Shown: piece by piece, positions 32,954 to 45,200 of the stretch | Position numbering within the stretch: position 1 is the stretch's first letter | Layout: each line of letters starts with the position of its first letter | Assembly: GCA_022749755.1 (NCBI GenBank) | Contig: CM040445.1 | Location: 17,443,182 to 17,507,181 of the forward strand | Direction: 5' to 3' | DNA from: Azadirachta indica | Lineage: Eukaryota; Streptophyta; Magnoliopsida; Sapindales; Meliaceae | DNA length: 64,000 bases | Made by a program: the position numbers and the translations under genes | The notes under the pieces: generated by a model | Database searches by the model: none | Told to the model about the DNA's origin: nothing | What the model saw: the letters and a program-made list of their open reading frames with translations, nothing else

Positions 32954-35425
32954 GGAGAGAATGTCGGATTCTCCCCTATTTTTTGATTTAATATCTCGAT
33001 ATCCTCATATTATTTTTATAATACCTTGAATTCTCTTTTATTAGCTGACGAAATTAAATATAATAACATGTTAATCTCTAAAATTTAGTCTATTAATTTA
33101 ATAGTTTTAATAGTTTTAAAATTTTGTATAAAATTTTAATTTATTAAAAAATATCAATTATACCCTTATATAATATAAATTAGCTAAAAAACTATTTTCA
33201 ACTCCTAATTAAAAATAAATATTAAAATAATAATATATTTTATTTTATAACATATTAATAGCTAATTTATAAATTATCTTTTGAATACAAATTTATTTAA
33301 ATTTCAAAATTTCTTTTAACATGATATTCATAAATTAAAAGATTAATTTTATAATCTTAAAAAATAAATAAAATATTATTATTTTATTTATTTTTTTATG
33401 TGAACATCGCTAACAAGGTGACAAAATCCAATACTAAACGTGACATTAAACCTTGTTAATAATATGATAAAACCAAAAACCAATGTGATAATAAACCCTA
33501 TCAACAATGTGACAAAAACTTTAAGATTTTTAAGACGCAAATTTGTTGAATCTTAACCCGTTATTTAACAAAATAAGAATCAAGAACTACAATTATTTGA
33601 CAACGTCACACCTAAAATCTTAAGAACCACTAAAAAATTAAGGTGGTAGGTTTAGTTATTAAACGATACAAAAATATAATTTTTGATAAGTTCACAAGTT
33701 TTTAAAAGAACTAAAGAAATAATTTATTTCTCATTGAAAATAATATTGAGAACCAATGTTTTGAATTTCAACACAATGTTAGCCTCATATAATTAGGCTA
33801 ATAAAAAAAATCCTAAATAAAATAGAAAATCTTAACTTATATAAAAATAAAAATCTTAAATTAAAGAAAAAAAACTATAATCATAATCTTATTTAGAAAT
33901 ATAAAAAATAATAATTCTAAACAAATTAGAAAACCAATTCTCTATTAAATAAGGAATCTTCAAAATCTCAAATTATCTATGTGGCATTAGGATTTAGTAG
34001 CACAAAGATATTTTATTCTTCTTTTTGCAACTCACTTAAATTCTTATCATACATTCAGCCTATCTCTTATAATTTAGCCCACTTAAAAAGTTTAATGAAT
34101 TATGTGAACACTACCCTGAACTCTTTCCTAGCCCACATGAGTGTTTTTCATCTTGAATGCATGGTTGCATAGGTTTGTTCGCATCATTTTTAAAACTATA
34201 AAATTGATTTTTCAATTTTATTTAATATTTAGGTAAATTTATTATATATAAAAAAATTCAAAATTTAGATAAATTTTTATTTATAATATTTTATTTGATA
34301 TTTAATATACAAATATTATTTATATTGATTAACACACATGAAGAACAATATATTTAAAAAAAATCATTTCGTTACTCTTACATGTGCAAATCTATCTATA
34401 TAAATTAATATAATAATGTTATATTATACATATTACATATATTTTACATTTTCATAAAAACTTTTATTTTTGAAATACTTTTTAGTTGTAGAATCCATTC
34501 TTTTAGTTCAAAATATCTTTTTTTTTTTAGTTTGAAGTATTTTTTAGTTTCAAATTCTAAAAAAAAAATTATTGACAAGTGAGTCCTTAAAATTTAACCC
34601 ATTAACTTTATTAATGTTGAATTGTTAATATATTATAAAATAAATAAACTTATATTTTAATTATAATATATTAATAAATATTTAGTTATCAATATGCTAT
34701 AAAAAAAAATATATTATTATTTTATTATTTTAATATTTATCTTCAATTAGGAGTTGAAAATACCCACAAAAGGCCCAATTTATTAAAAAATAATGATTAT
34801 ATCATTCTTTAATAATAGTTAGCTAAATAAATAAATAAATAAAATAATAAATGTATGATTTATTTTACTTATTTTCTAATGCCGATGTAATATTGAATTA
34901 TTAATATATTGTAAAATTCTATAATTATATTATAGTCCAATAAATATGATTATATATAATTACAAATATTGTATTATAATATTTTATTTATAAATTAATA
35001 TTTATTTATGATTTATTTTATTTATTTTCTAATATCTAATTAATATTGAATTGTTAATAAATTGTAAAATAAATAAACTTATATTTTAATTAGAATATAT
35101 TAATAAACATTTAGTTATAAATGTGTTCTAAAATAAAATATATTATAATTTTATATTTATTTTCAAGTAGGAGTTGAAAATAATTTTTTAGCTAATTAAT
35201 ATTACATAAGGGTATAATTGTTATTTTTTTAATAAAATGAAAATTTTTATGAATATTTTTAAAACTATTAAAACTATTTAACTTAATAGACTAAATTTTA
35301 GTGACTTATATGTTATTATACTTAACCTTATCAAATATTAGAAGGAAGATTCAGGGTATTATGAAAATAATAGAGAAATATTAAAATATTAGGTCAAATA
35401 ATAAGGGGGAATCGAGCATTCTTCC
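32954..35425. mobile_element. Mutator-like terminal-inverted-repeat element, about 2.5 kb, non-coding
   Basis: The left end GGAGAGAATGTCGGATTCTCCCC and the right end (reverse complement) GGAAGAATGCTCGATTCCCCC are followed by long inverted arms (about 32954-33290 and 35130-35425) sharing acccttatataatat/attacataagggt and ggagttgaaaata. A 9-bp imperfect direct repeat flanks it: TCGTTCATT at 32945-32953 and TCATCCATT at 35426-35434 (7 of 9). Nine bases is the Mutator signature. The interior includes extra copies of arm sequence (34560-34900) and short frames (33981-34172), but no transposase. The TIR resembles that of the element at 27083. Confidence 0.65.
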
Positions 35426-35434
35426 TCATCCATT

Positions 35435-36690
35435 GTTAAACACAAGATTAAAAACAATTACATTATTATAAACACTTTTTGATAGTCATTAAAGATTAAA
35501 TTGTTAAAATTGAGCAAATTATATCTTAATTTCTTATTTTTTAAAAGAATTTTATATACAAATATACTATTATCAAAGAAAGGAATACATTATTTGTGTA
35601 TAACCAAAAAAAAATCTTTATATAAATTTAGTGTTATTTATTAATAAATTAAAATTGGTTATGTTGTACTCTTATTTTTAATTATTATTTAATTGATTTC
35701 TATGTTATATTGAAACTATTGTTAATATTGTCAATATGATTAATTTATATAATATGAATTAATAAAAAATAATTATAAAACTAAACACATACGTTCAAAA
35801 ATAATGTGTCGAATTACACATGATTGTTTTTGCAGTCAACTCTTGATGGTTCACTTAATATTATTTTAGTATAAGTTATTATATACAATATTAAAATAAT
35901 TACAAAATAAATAAAATTATCATTTATTAATATTGTCACGTATCATTACTATATGTAGTGTCCTACCTTTTTGATAAAATTTTATTATAACGTAACTAAT
36001 AAAAAATTATTTTTAAAATTTTTTATTTTAAATATAAAAATGTAGAGCCTTTTTCCTTTTAATATAAAAGAAACTATTAGATCAACATATACTATAAATT
36101 TTATTACTTTCCAATTCTATAAATCAATTAATTACAAATATATTTTAAACTATTTTAATTAAATCATAAATATTTAAGTGTAAATAAAAAAATTGCAAAT
36201 GGGAGAAAGGGATAAGTTATAAAATTGCAAATAAAAGAAGGGGAATATTTCTAACTTAAAGAGTGAGGAATGCATGTTCCCCCAAAAAAGGGAATTAGGA
36301 TTCCATTGAAATCCAAATTCTTTTCTTATTTGTTTGTTCAACCAAAAAGTGGAAAAAACGATGCTCAAGGAATTTCTTTTATTTTCTAGCCTCTTCTACT
36401 ATCAACCAATATAGCTAAATTATAAATATAAAAATAAAAATGTTAATTTAAAACTTATTTTAAAAATTGTATTTTAAATAATGTGATAATTATCATGTGG
36501 ATGGTTGAGTTGTGTACTTAATAATCGTGAAAAATATAAAATTTTATTATTTAATGAATAAATGTCACTTCACTTATTATATCATTTAATATTGCACTTT
36601 TTGAGATAAGTTTGAAAATGTCTAGTTTTAATCTAAATATAAACAAATTGTTTTCACTGGAAGTAATTATTTACTATTTTGAAAAAAATT
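35435..36690. other. AT-rich spacer, nothing recognised
   Basis: No gene or repeat structure that I can support. Small frame 36174-36368 (-) without resemblance. Confidence 0.5.
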
Positions 36691-37990
36691 AGTTGGACAA
36701 AATGTCAATATGTAAGTCTATCAAGTCAAAATCGACGCCTTAAGCAATGATCCCACTTTGTGAAACATTTTCTTAAGAGTCAAGTAGGGATCCCTACTCA
36801 ATTATTGTAGAAATAATACCTTACTTGGAGTCAAGTTAATACCCAACTATTGTAGGGACATTCACTTAGAAGAGTGCCTTGTCACGCGATTAATGCATAT
36901 GGTTTGTGAAAAGTGAACAAAATAGATAGTCTCCATGTTAAAATTAATTTCAAAAGTTAAGAAATTTTACTCCAAATTGCCCTTATATTTTAACGAGAGG
37001 TATTCCAAATTGACTAACTACAAGGTGGGACTACATAACATTACAAGATACCTACTATAATGCAATCTGTCAATAATAGGGACCACCTAATCTTGGTAGG
37101 TATCTGTAACACCTAAATAGCTGGCAGACGAGACTACCTAACTTTATTAGTAGCTTAAGACCACAGAGAAGGGTAAATTCAGTTATGACATGTGTCCAAC
37201 AAGGAAAAAAGTAATCTCAAGGTAAGTAAAAATGTGACATGTAGCGACAATTTAAGATAAGGTAATATACACGATGCCTTACCTACTACGTGTTCTAGAG
37301 TTTTTAACCCATTTATAGGATAAAGTTAAAGTCAACTTTGATGAGATGAGAAAAAAATAAAACAACTAATTTTTTACCGATTATAGCCAAGTAAAACCTT
37401 CATATAAAAACATATTTTTCTTTAAAGATTTAAGGTATCATCTTTTATCTTTTCACAAAATCATCATCTTCTTCATTGGCATCTTTCCCTTCATTATTAT
37501 TCTCCATTATTCCCATCTCTATTATTATTTTTTGCATTATTTATCACTTTTCTCACACTTAGAAACTTTATTATTGTCTCTTTCTTCTAATTTTTCTCCT
37601 ATACTTTTTTCCTATAGTGTTAAAAAGAAGGTCATTTGAACCGTTATTTATTTCTTTCATAAAATTGTTAACTTAAGTATCAGAAAAGGGTCACTGAATC
37701 AGTGACCTTAATCTGAGTGTGTTTTCTATTTCAAGATCTCCCGACTCGAGGAAGGAGAAGGTAGTTGAAGCTAAGAGTTGACTTAGACTTGGGTGGAACC
37801 TACTATTTTGTTTGAATAGAAGTTGAAAGACACGTGTAACACCATCAGTGAAGGGCCATTGAAAGCATCTCTAGGTTGGGTTCAGGCTTAAGTTGTTAGG
37901 TTGAAAATGTTAATCTGGCATTGACCAACATTCTTACTATCAATTAGTCTTGCACCACCTTGGTACGAGCGGGAAATTTTCCCACATTAA
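36690..37990. mobile_element. Possible LTR-retrotransposon end/leader relic
   Basis: This block is much less AT-rich than its surroundings. It has LTR-like features: aagtagggatccctactcaattattgtag repeats, a TATA-like atataaaaacat near 37403, a C/T-rich leader (37440-37620), and a block near 37960 reading caccaccttggtacgagcgggaaa. The last resembles the end-of-leader word (ggcgccgtctgtgggaa) of some gypsy elements. No second LTR and no gag/pol frame were found, so this may be a fragment. Confidence 0.3.
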
Positions 37991-40080
37991 CAAATTACCA
38001 AACGCATATGTTTAGAATAAAGGGATATAATTTTTGTTAAAATCATAGTTATTATGAAATGAAATAACTAAATGCAAATATATTTTTTCTTCAAAATAGA
38101 AATGTTAAATATAACTATATAAATACAACTATTGTCACAAATATATACATATGTCTATGTGTGTGTATGAGTGTGCGCGCACACGCGCGCTTGTGCATCT
38201 GCGTGGGATATGTATATAATTATCAATCCTTTTAGTTATTGTTATACTTTTAAAGTAAAATAGAAACTCAATAGTATGAAAGTTACTCTAATTGTTGTCT
38301 TTTCAAAGTTAACTAATATAACAACACTAAACATATCTTAAAATATCTGAGAAATGTCTACAATATTTTTACTGCACATAAAAATAAAAGGCAACTCTCT
38401 AACTCTTATTTAACAAATAATTTTAAACTTTCTAAAAAAAAATTAGAAAAATTAATTTTAAATATTTATTTCTATTTCCAATAAAACTAAGTCATGGTAA
38501 AATAAATTTATTTTATGTTTTCAAAACAATGTGTAAAGTTATGGTACAATTAATAAATGCAAATATATTTTATTTATATTATGTATAGTCTTATTTTTTT
38601 TTTTATAATTATATCCAAAATAAATATTTACAAAATCTTCCCATTAAACATATATTTTTAAATATTATTAGAGTATTTTCATACACCTCCCTGAGGTTTA
38701 CCAAAATCACACCTACATAAAATGTATTGCTTAATTCACAGAGGCCTCCCCTATGGCTATGAATATGATTTAACACAAATTTCCTTTCCCATCTACTTAA
38801 TTCTACTTTTTAGGCAAAAACTTTATTTTGCCCTTATTGCTTATGTTCATCACTGAAAAGGAGTCTCCTAATCCCTGTTCAATGCTTATTTATTTCTAAT
38901 TAACTGCAAATTTACTGCAAGATACAAACAAATAGATAATGAAAACACTCCAAAAGTTATTTGTTTCTAAAATTAAATAGTTCTATTCATGTTATAACTA
39001 ATGAATTTATTATCAATAAAGTCATTATTTGCTTTAAATTACATGTAATCGTACTACTCTTTACCATTTTTGTCTATAACTAACTTAACAACTTATTCAG
39101 TTAGTTCATTTAGATAACTTCTATGTTTTGATTGTATAGTTTGTGATCTTTTAATTGTAATTATATCTTTAACTACATTTATCTTTACTTTATTTATGTT
39201 ATAATATTTTTAAAATAAATGAGAAGACATCTTTATTTGGATAGGAAAAGAGGAACTAATCATAAATTTTACGGAAGAGACAAACCTTTAAACATAGATC
39301 ATTACAAAAAAAAAAAAAAAAAAAAAAAAACTATTTATAATATTCTTTTAATTTTATCTTAACATCCTATTAATCAATAAAATACTGATTATATACATAA
39401 TCTATCAAACACTACTTGAAAACGACTCTTGTCTCCATAAGTCATGAACAAAATATTCTAAATACTTTGGAAAAGTCTTGCTTAGACTAGACTATTTGTA
39501 TTAAAATTTATTTTCAAAATTTTCACTCCTAATTGTCTATTTTTATATCTATTTATATAAAACTAATAGCTTTTTCTAGTTTTCAAATATGTGTATTTAG
39601 TTGGTAAAATTTTTAAAATATCAATTATGCCCATTATTTAAGGGCACTATCCTTTTAAGAGTTGTCTTACAATTTTTTTTTGATACTTTATATAAAATAT
39701 CATAATTATAATAGAATTCAAATAAATATAATTATCATTAATATCTATGAACAAATATCATGATATGTATATATATCTTTTAAAGATGTCTAAAATTTAC
39801 GAGAGCACAAATATAAAAGTATTTATTTTTATTTTAAAAAATAACTTGAGCATTTATATTAAATTAGAAAACAATAAACAACTTTGTAAATTTCAATGAA
39901 GTAAAAAAAAAAAACTCTAGCACTCTACATGTATATTGTTATTTTATTAATTTTTTTTTAAAATCTTAGATGTAAATAAAAAATTTTGTCCATAAAAGTA
40001 TAAAACACCAAACTCTTACATTTTATTATTATGCATACTGAGCAACACGTATGGGCTGCTATTATTTAACTTACAGAGTA
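37991..40080. other. AT-rich spacer with Z-DNA-prone tract and long poly(A)
   Basis: It contains an alternating purine/pyrimidine tract (38157-38195), a conserved-looking repeat word cacctccctgaggtttaccaaaa at 38682-38704, known in form from dispersed plant repeats, and a pure A run at 39306-39330. No gene. Confidence 0.5.
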
Positions 40081-40790
40081 TCATGTTATTATATCAATAA
40101 CAGATTACTCACTTTATTTACTTTATTTATTTAAATATTAGTACTTTTATTTGTCCAATCTTATTATGTAACATTAGTTTAAGTAAAAGGATAATAACAT
40201 TTTTATCCCTAATTTTTATCAAAATAACAGATAAGTATATGATTTGATAAAGTTTAATATTTTGGTCATGATAATGATATAACATACAATGTTAAAAGGT
40301 AGAAAAATGTGGGACTAAATTGTCATATGATAAAAAAAAATTACGAGAAAATATTTGATATTAATAAAACATTTAAGGACTAAAATATTATTATCCTACA
40401 CTTAGTTGAAAAAAAGTTTAAAGTTAAAATGAGGCTAACAAATACGTCATATTAATACAATAAAAAAAAAAAACACGTTATTATATCAATAATAGATTAC
40501 CCATGTATTTAAAATTTGTATTTTTTTCCCTAAACACTGTCAAAGCAGCAAATAAGAATATGGTTTGATCAATTGTAACATTTTAGTCAAAGTTGAAAAA
40601 CCATGAAATATGGGACTAGATTGTCATATTTTACAAACCTAGTTCTCGATTTCTTATTAGGTAACATATAAGGACTAAAATATAATTATACCATAATTAA
40701 TTTATACGATCATTCAAAAAAACTAATATCAAAGGTGAAATGAGAGCAGCCAATTCGTCATATTAATAATAATAACCAAAAAAAATTTCT
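40081..40790. repeat. Diverged tandem duplication, two units of about 320-395 bp
   Basis: Unit 1 (about 40081-40475) and unit 2 (about 40476-40790) share, in order, gttattatatcaata(a)cagattac(t/c)ca, taagtatatg/taagaatatgg + tttgat, gggacta(a/g)attgtcatat, aaggactaaaatat and aa(a/t)(a/t)cgtcatattaata. Divergence and indels indicate an old event. It is not coding. Confidence 0.7.
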
Positions 40791-41104
40791 GACCAAAAAT
40801 TAAATACAAGATGTACGTGATTATCCGATTTATACTATAACTGTTATGTATAAAATTTTAGTAAATTTCTGACGTAAATTATGATGTTGTAAAATTGTAG
40901 TACTAAAAAAAAAAAAAGAAAAAAAAAAAGAGCTGTGCGTTGAATATCATGTGCTGTTCAGACTAAAAGCTTTGAACAAAGCCTGAGAAAGAAGACTTCA
41001 TTAGATAGAATATTATTATTATTATTATTATTATTGTTATTATGAGTATTATAATAATTATATATATCTAAATATTTATTGTTTAAAAGCAATTTTCTCA
41101 GTAT
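40791..41104. other. Spacer/promoter of the G3BP-like gene
   Basis: A-rich runs (40903-40930), an (ATT)n microsatellite at about 41010-41034 and a tatatatctaaata stretch near 41060 that could serve as a TATA region. Confidence 0.4.
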
Positions 41105-41241
41105 CTTAGCTTTGCTTTCTGTCTGCCATTTTCTTTGTTAGCACGCTTACTTGCTTTCTCTTTTCGTCTTCTGCTGTCTCTCTGTCTCTCTGAGATCTCG
41201 TTCCTTGTCTCTCATTGCACCTCAAAGTACCCGCAGAACAG
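41105..41241 (+). other. Non-coding first exon (5' UTR) of the G3BP-like gene
   Basis: A pyrimidine-rich leader (ctgtctctctgtctctctgag...) ends at a good donor, AACAG|GTAGTT, at 41241/41242. The matching acceptor AATGTGCAG ends at 42247, immediately before the ATG. The implied 5'UTR intron is 1006 bp, T-rich on +, as is typical of plant leader introns that boost expression. Confidence 0.65.
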
Positions 41242-42247
41242 GTAGTTATTCTTTGTTCTTCTTCTTCTTCGGTTTTGTTTCTATTCAATTAACTTATTGC
41301 TTTATGTGTTTTACCTGATCTGTACTCTTTTATATGTTGTAATAAATATTTGACTGATCCGGATCAACCCCATATCTCAAAGTCGTTTCTTTTTATTTTT
41401 TTTGGGCTTTCTCTTTCATAACTGTGTTTATATGCTTTAGGGTTTTTGTGGGTTTTAATTTTTTATTTTTCTAATTAGGGTTTGGTATTCCAATTAAGTG
41501 TCAGTTTCTTCCTGGTGTTGGTCTCTTTGCTTCTGGGTATTTTGCTTTAAGAAAGTATCTTTGTCTTTTATTGTATTACTGTTCTTTGTTGTTCTGCTAT
41601 TCTGTGTTTAGTTTAACTTTTATGGGAAGATGTTTATTTATGGATTCTGTCGCCGTTATATGTTTTTATTTTTTTTTTTTTGGGGTTATGAAATTGATTA
41701 GAACCGTTTGCCTTTGCTGATAATCAGCTTAGTATGTTCATGCTGCTGTGATACTTTTGATGTTTTACAGTGCTAGCTTTGTATTTGGAGAGCTCTTGTC
41801 TAGTTTTTGTACAGTGCAGATGAGGCATGATTGTGTTTACTTTTTATAACATTTTCAATATGAAGTTTCTCTGAGGTCAGAAGAAACATTCTAATGAGAA
41901 ATTTCGTCGTCTGTGCTACTGTACTATATGCAATGTACTAGCATTAAACTTGGTCTTTTGCTTGTGTACCAGAAGAACTTTTGTTTTGATGTATTTGGTC
42001 GTCTGGGGCTGTGAGTGTACCCCTGCTTTTTCAATTAGTATATACTTTTTTCGGTGATTAGGAACATTTTTTGATTTTTAGTTGACCGTATTGGTGTCAC
42101 ACCTCTCTAATTGATTTTTAAAAATTGGACCTTGTTATTCCTTTTAAAGAAGAATTTCCCAGTTTGTTATTGTTGCCATCTTTCTTGATCCTAGGGTTTC
42201 TATTTTTAATTTATTTTGCTTATATGTTGTTTTTGACTAATGTGCAG

Positions 42248-45200
42248 ATGGCTGCGCAAGAAGTCAGTGCTACTCCCAGTGCCCAAGTTGTTGGCAATGC
42301 CTTTGTGGAGCAATATTACCATATTCTTCACCAATCACCAGGATTGGTACACAGATTTTATCAGGATTCCAGTTTGCTAAGCCGTCCAGACAGCACTGGT
42401 GCTATGGCAACAGTGACAACTATGCAAGTAAGTTTATTATGAATTAAGATCATTGTAGTATACACACGTACATGTTTTGATATGAAGAAGCATAGGAGAT
42501 TTGGCATCTTCCGTAGGATGCTGCTTTCAACTTTGCATAATCCTGCTCCACTTGGTAAATGGATTATTTGTTGGATGTTGGTAGAATCTTCTTGCTTTAT
42601 CCCATCACTGCACGACGAAACCAAAGTTGTTTAACCTGAGTGCTTCTTTTCTGATAGTTAATAGAGCAATCTACATTTTGTAGCTGCATAAAGTGACTAG
42701 AGTACTGTGGGATCTGTTACTAGCATTTGTTTACAGAACTTTCTATGGATAATTAATTTGTTGATTTTTACTGTTCATTTGTTGTTCGATAGTGATATCT
42801 GCTTGCTGTTTATTCAAGTGAGTCGCAGATTTTCTAATGAGGACCTGCATTGTAGTGATCCATAGAGAAGCCACTCATTTGAGATTCATTCAATTGTTTG
42901 TTCTTATTTTTTTTTTTCTTCATCAAATTTTGATAGAGCTTAATTAAATTATAAATTATACATTTGCTTTAACATAAATTGAATTAAAAGTTTCATTTTT
43001 TAACTTTGAGCAGGCAATCGATGACAAGATTTTATCCTTGAATTATGAAGACTACACAGCAGAGATAAAAACTGCAGATGCACAGGAGTCATATGAGAAA
43101 GGGGTGATTGTTCTAGTAACTGGATGCTTAACTGGAAAGGACAATGTGAGAAAGAAATTCACACAAACATTCTTTTTAGCACCACAAGACAAAGGCTATT
43201 TTGTCTTGAATGACGTCTTTAGATTTGTTGAGGAAAATGAATCTCTGCAGAACAATTCTGAGTTAGTTAATAGCACTAATGAAGATGTCCCACTAGCTGA
43301 AGTGACTCATGCACAAGGTTGGCACAAGCTAAATCTCATTATGTGTTTTATTAAAATTACAGACTTGAATTATAAAATTTCTTTTAACTTTGTTTCCAGA
43401 GCCTGCTTATCAACATGATCATCTTTCGACGGACCGAGCAATTGCCATAGAAGGAGAAGAGCTTGATAATGGTCCAGAAGTCTGTGATCCTTCTGACAGG
43501 GAGGAAGGATCAGTGATTGAAGAAGAAGAGATTATTGAACCTCCAACTAATGCAGTTGAGAATGAAATTCATACAAGTGTGGATTCAGCTCCGGTGGCCC
43601 AGGAGGATGCTCCTGAGAAGAAATCATATGCTTCAATTGTGAGTTCATTGCTCGATGCTTGTGATCTTATCATCTGCAGTTTTGTGGATACATGCTGCTG
43701 TTCTTTTTTTTTATTCTTTTGACAATTATTAATCTGTTTTGAGTTTCATGTAGGTTAAAGTGATGAAAGGTAATAGCATATCCAGTCCAGCATATGTCCC
43801 TGCTCGTAAAGTGATGCCGGCACCTGCAAATACTGATCAACAGTCACTTGGCATGGCAAAACCTGCCCCTGCCACTGCTGCTGCCCCTGCCTTCGCTCCC
43901 GCCCCCGCCTCTGAGGTGTCAGCTCTCAGTATTGACAGCTCTACAGAAAGCAGCAATATTAACGAGGAAGGTATGCATGTGTAACTTTAAATTGAAAGAT
44001 TGCTGGACCAGCTTTAGGATAGTTGCAGTCTGAAACATGCATGTGAGTTTATTGTGGACAAAATCATTACTGTCTTATTTCTCTGTTTAATTGTGCAAAC
44101 AAAAAAAACCCCTCCTTGAGTTAACAACCACCAAAAAAAAAAAAAAAAAAAAAAAAGTAAAAGAAAAGAATAGAAAAGTCATTTCTGTCCTGGTGGGAAT
44201 ACAAAGATGTCGAATTTATGGTGTGAAGGCAATATGTTGGATATTGTCAGGATCTATGTTTCCTATATCTGGGATGCCATGTTGAAGATTGTTAATAGTT
44301 TATTTTTCTGGTTTCAATCTTATTAAAATTTTGCTTGCTACAGCTGAAGGTTTTTCCATATATGTTCGAAATTTGTCTTTTAATGCAACACCTGCACAAC
44401 TTGAGGAGGCATTTAAACAATTTGGGCCTATTAAGAAAAATGGCATCCAAGTCAGAAGTAACAAGGTTTAGTTTTGATACTATATTATCCATTTTCAACT
44501 CAAATGGAATTCTTTGATGTTGTGTTCATGGTCATACATTTGTGTCCTGCAGCAAGGATATTGTTTCGGCTTTGTTGCATTTGAGAATCCAGGTTCAGTG
44601 CAGAGTGCGCTTGAGGTATTGTCTCTAATCTTTCTTACCTTATTATTATAAATTGTGTTTGATGTTTACTGCACCAGTAGCATTGTCATTGAAGTTCAGA
44701 GCTATGTTGGAGCTCTACAATTTGCTGTCTTTGGTATCTTGTGTGAATTTCTTTTTCTTTTTTTACTATTTATTGGAGTTCCATATTGGTTTGTAATCGA
44801 TTTCACAGTTTCACATTCAAGAGCAACAAATATTCCTTATGGTTGTGTCTAATGGAATGGGCTTTGAGATGAACAGCTATTTTCCGTTTTGTCTAGGCCC
44901 CATTGTTTGTAAAATAGAAGTTTATAATAACATGGACTATTTTACAGTTTATGACTGCCCATATAGATCCAGATGATTTTGAATTTTTCTGCCGCATGGT
45001 CATCCCATTAAGGATGATTTGTTTATTTGTGGACAGCTGTTTTACTTCTGTTCCCACTTCACACCTGTGCCTGCCTTCTTTTTTTTTTGGGTTATTGAAT
45101 ATGCTTATTCAGTTTACTGTCCAAAAAGAAGTAGAAAAGGGATGTCCTGTAGACATGGGTTATTGGTTACTCTTGAGGGGACATGTCTTTTAGTGTTGCT

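Noticed and set aside
41106..41288. Minus-strand frame of 60 codons rich in Glu/Arg
   Set aside because: Antisense of the pyrimidine-rich G3BP leader exon; composition artefact.
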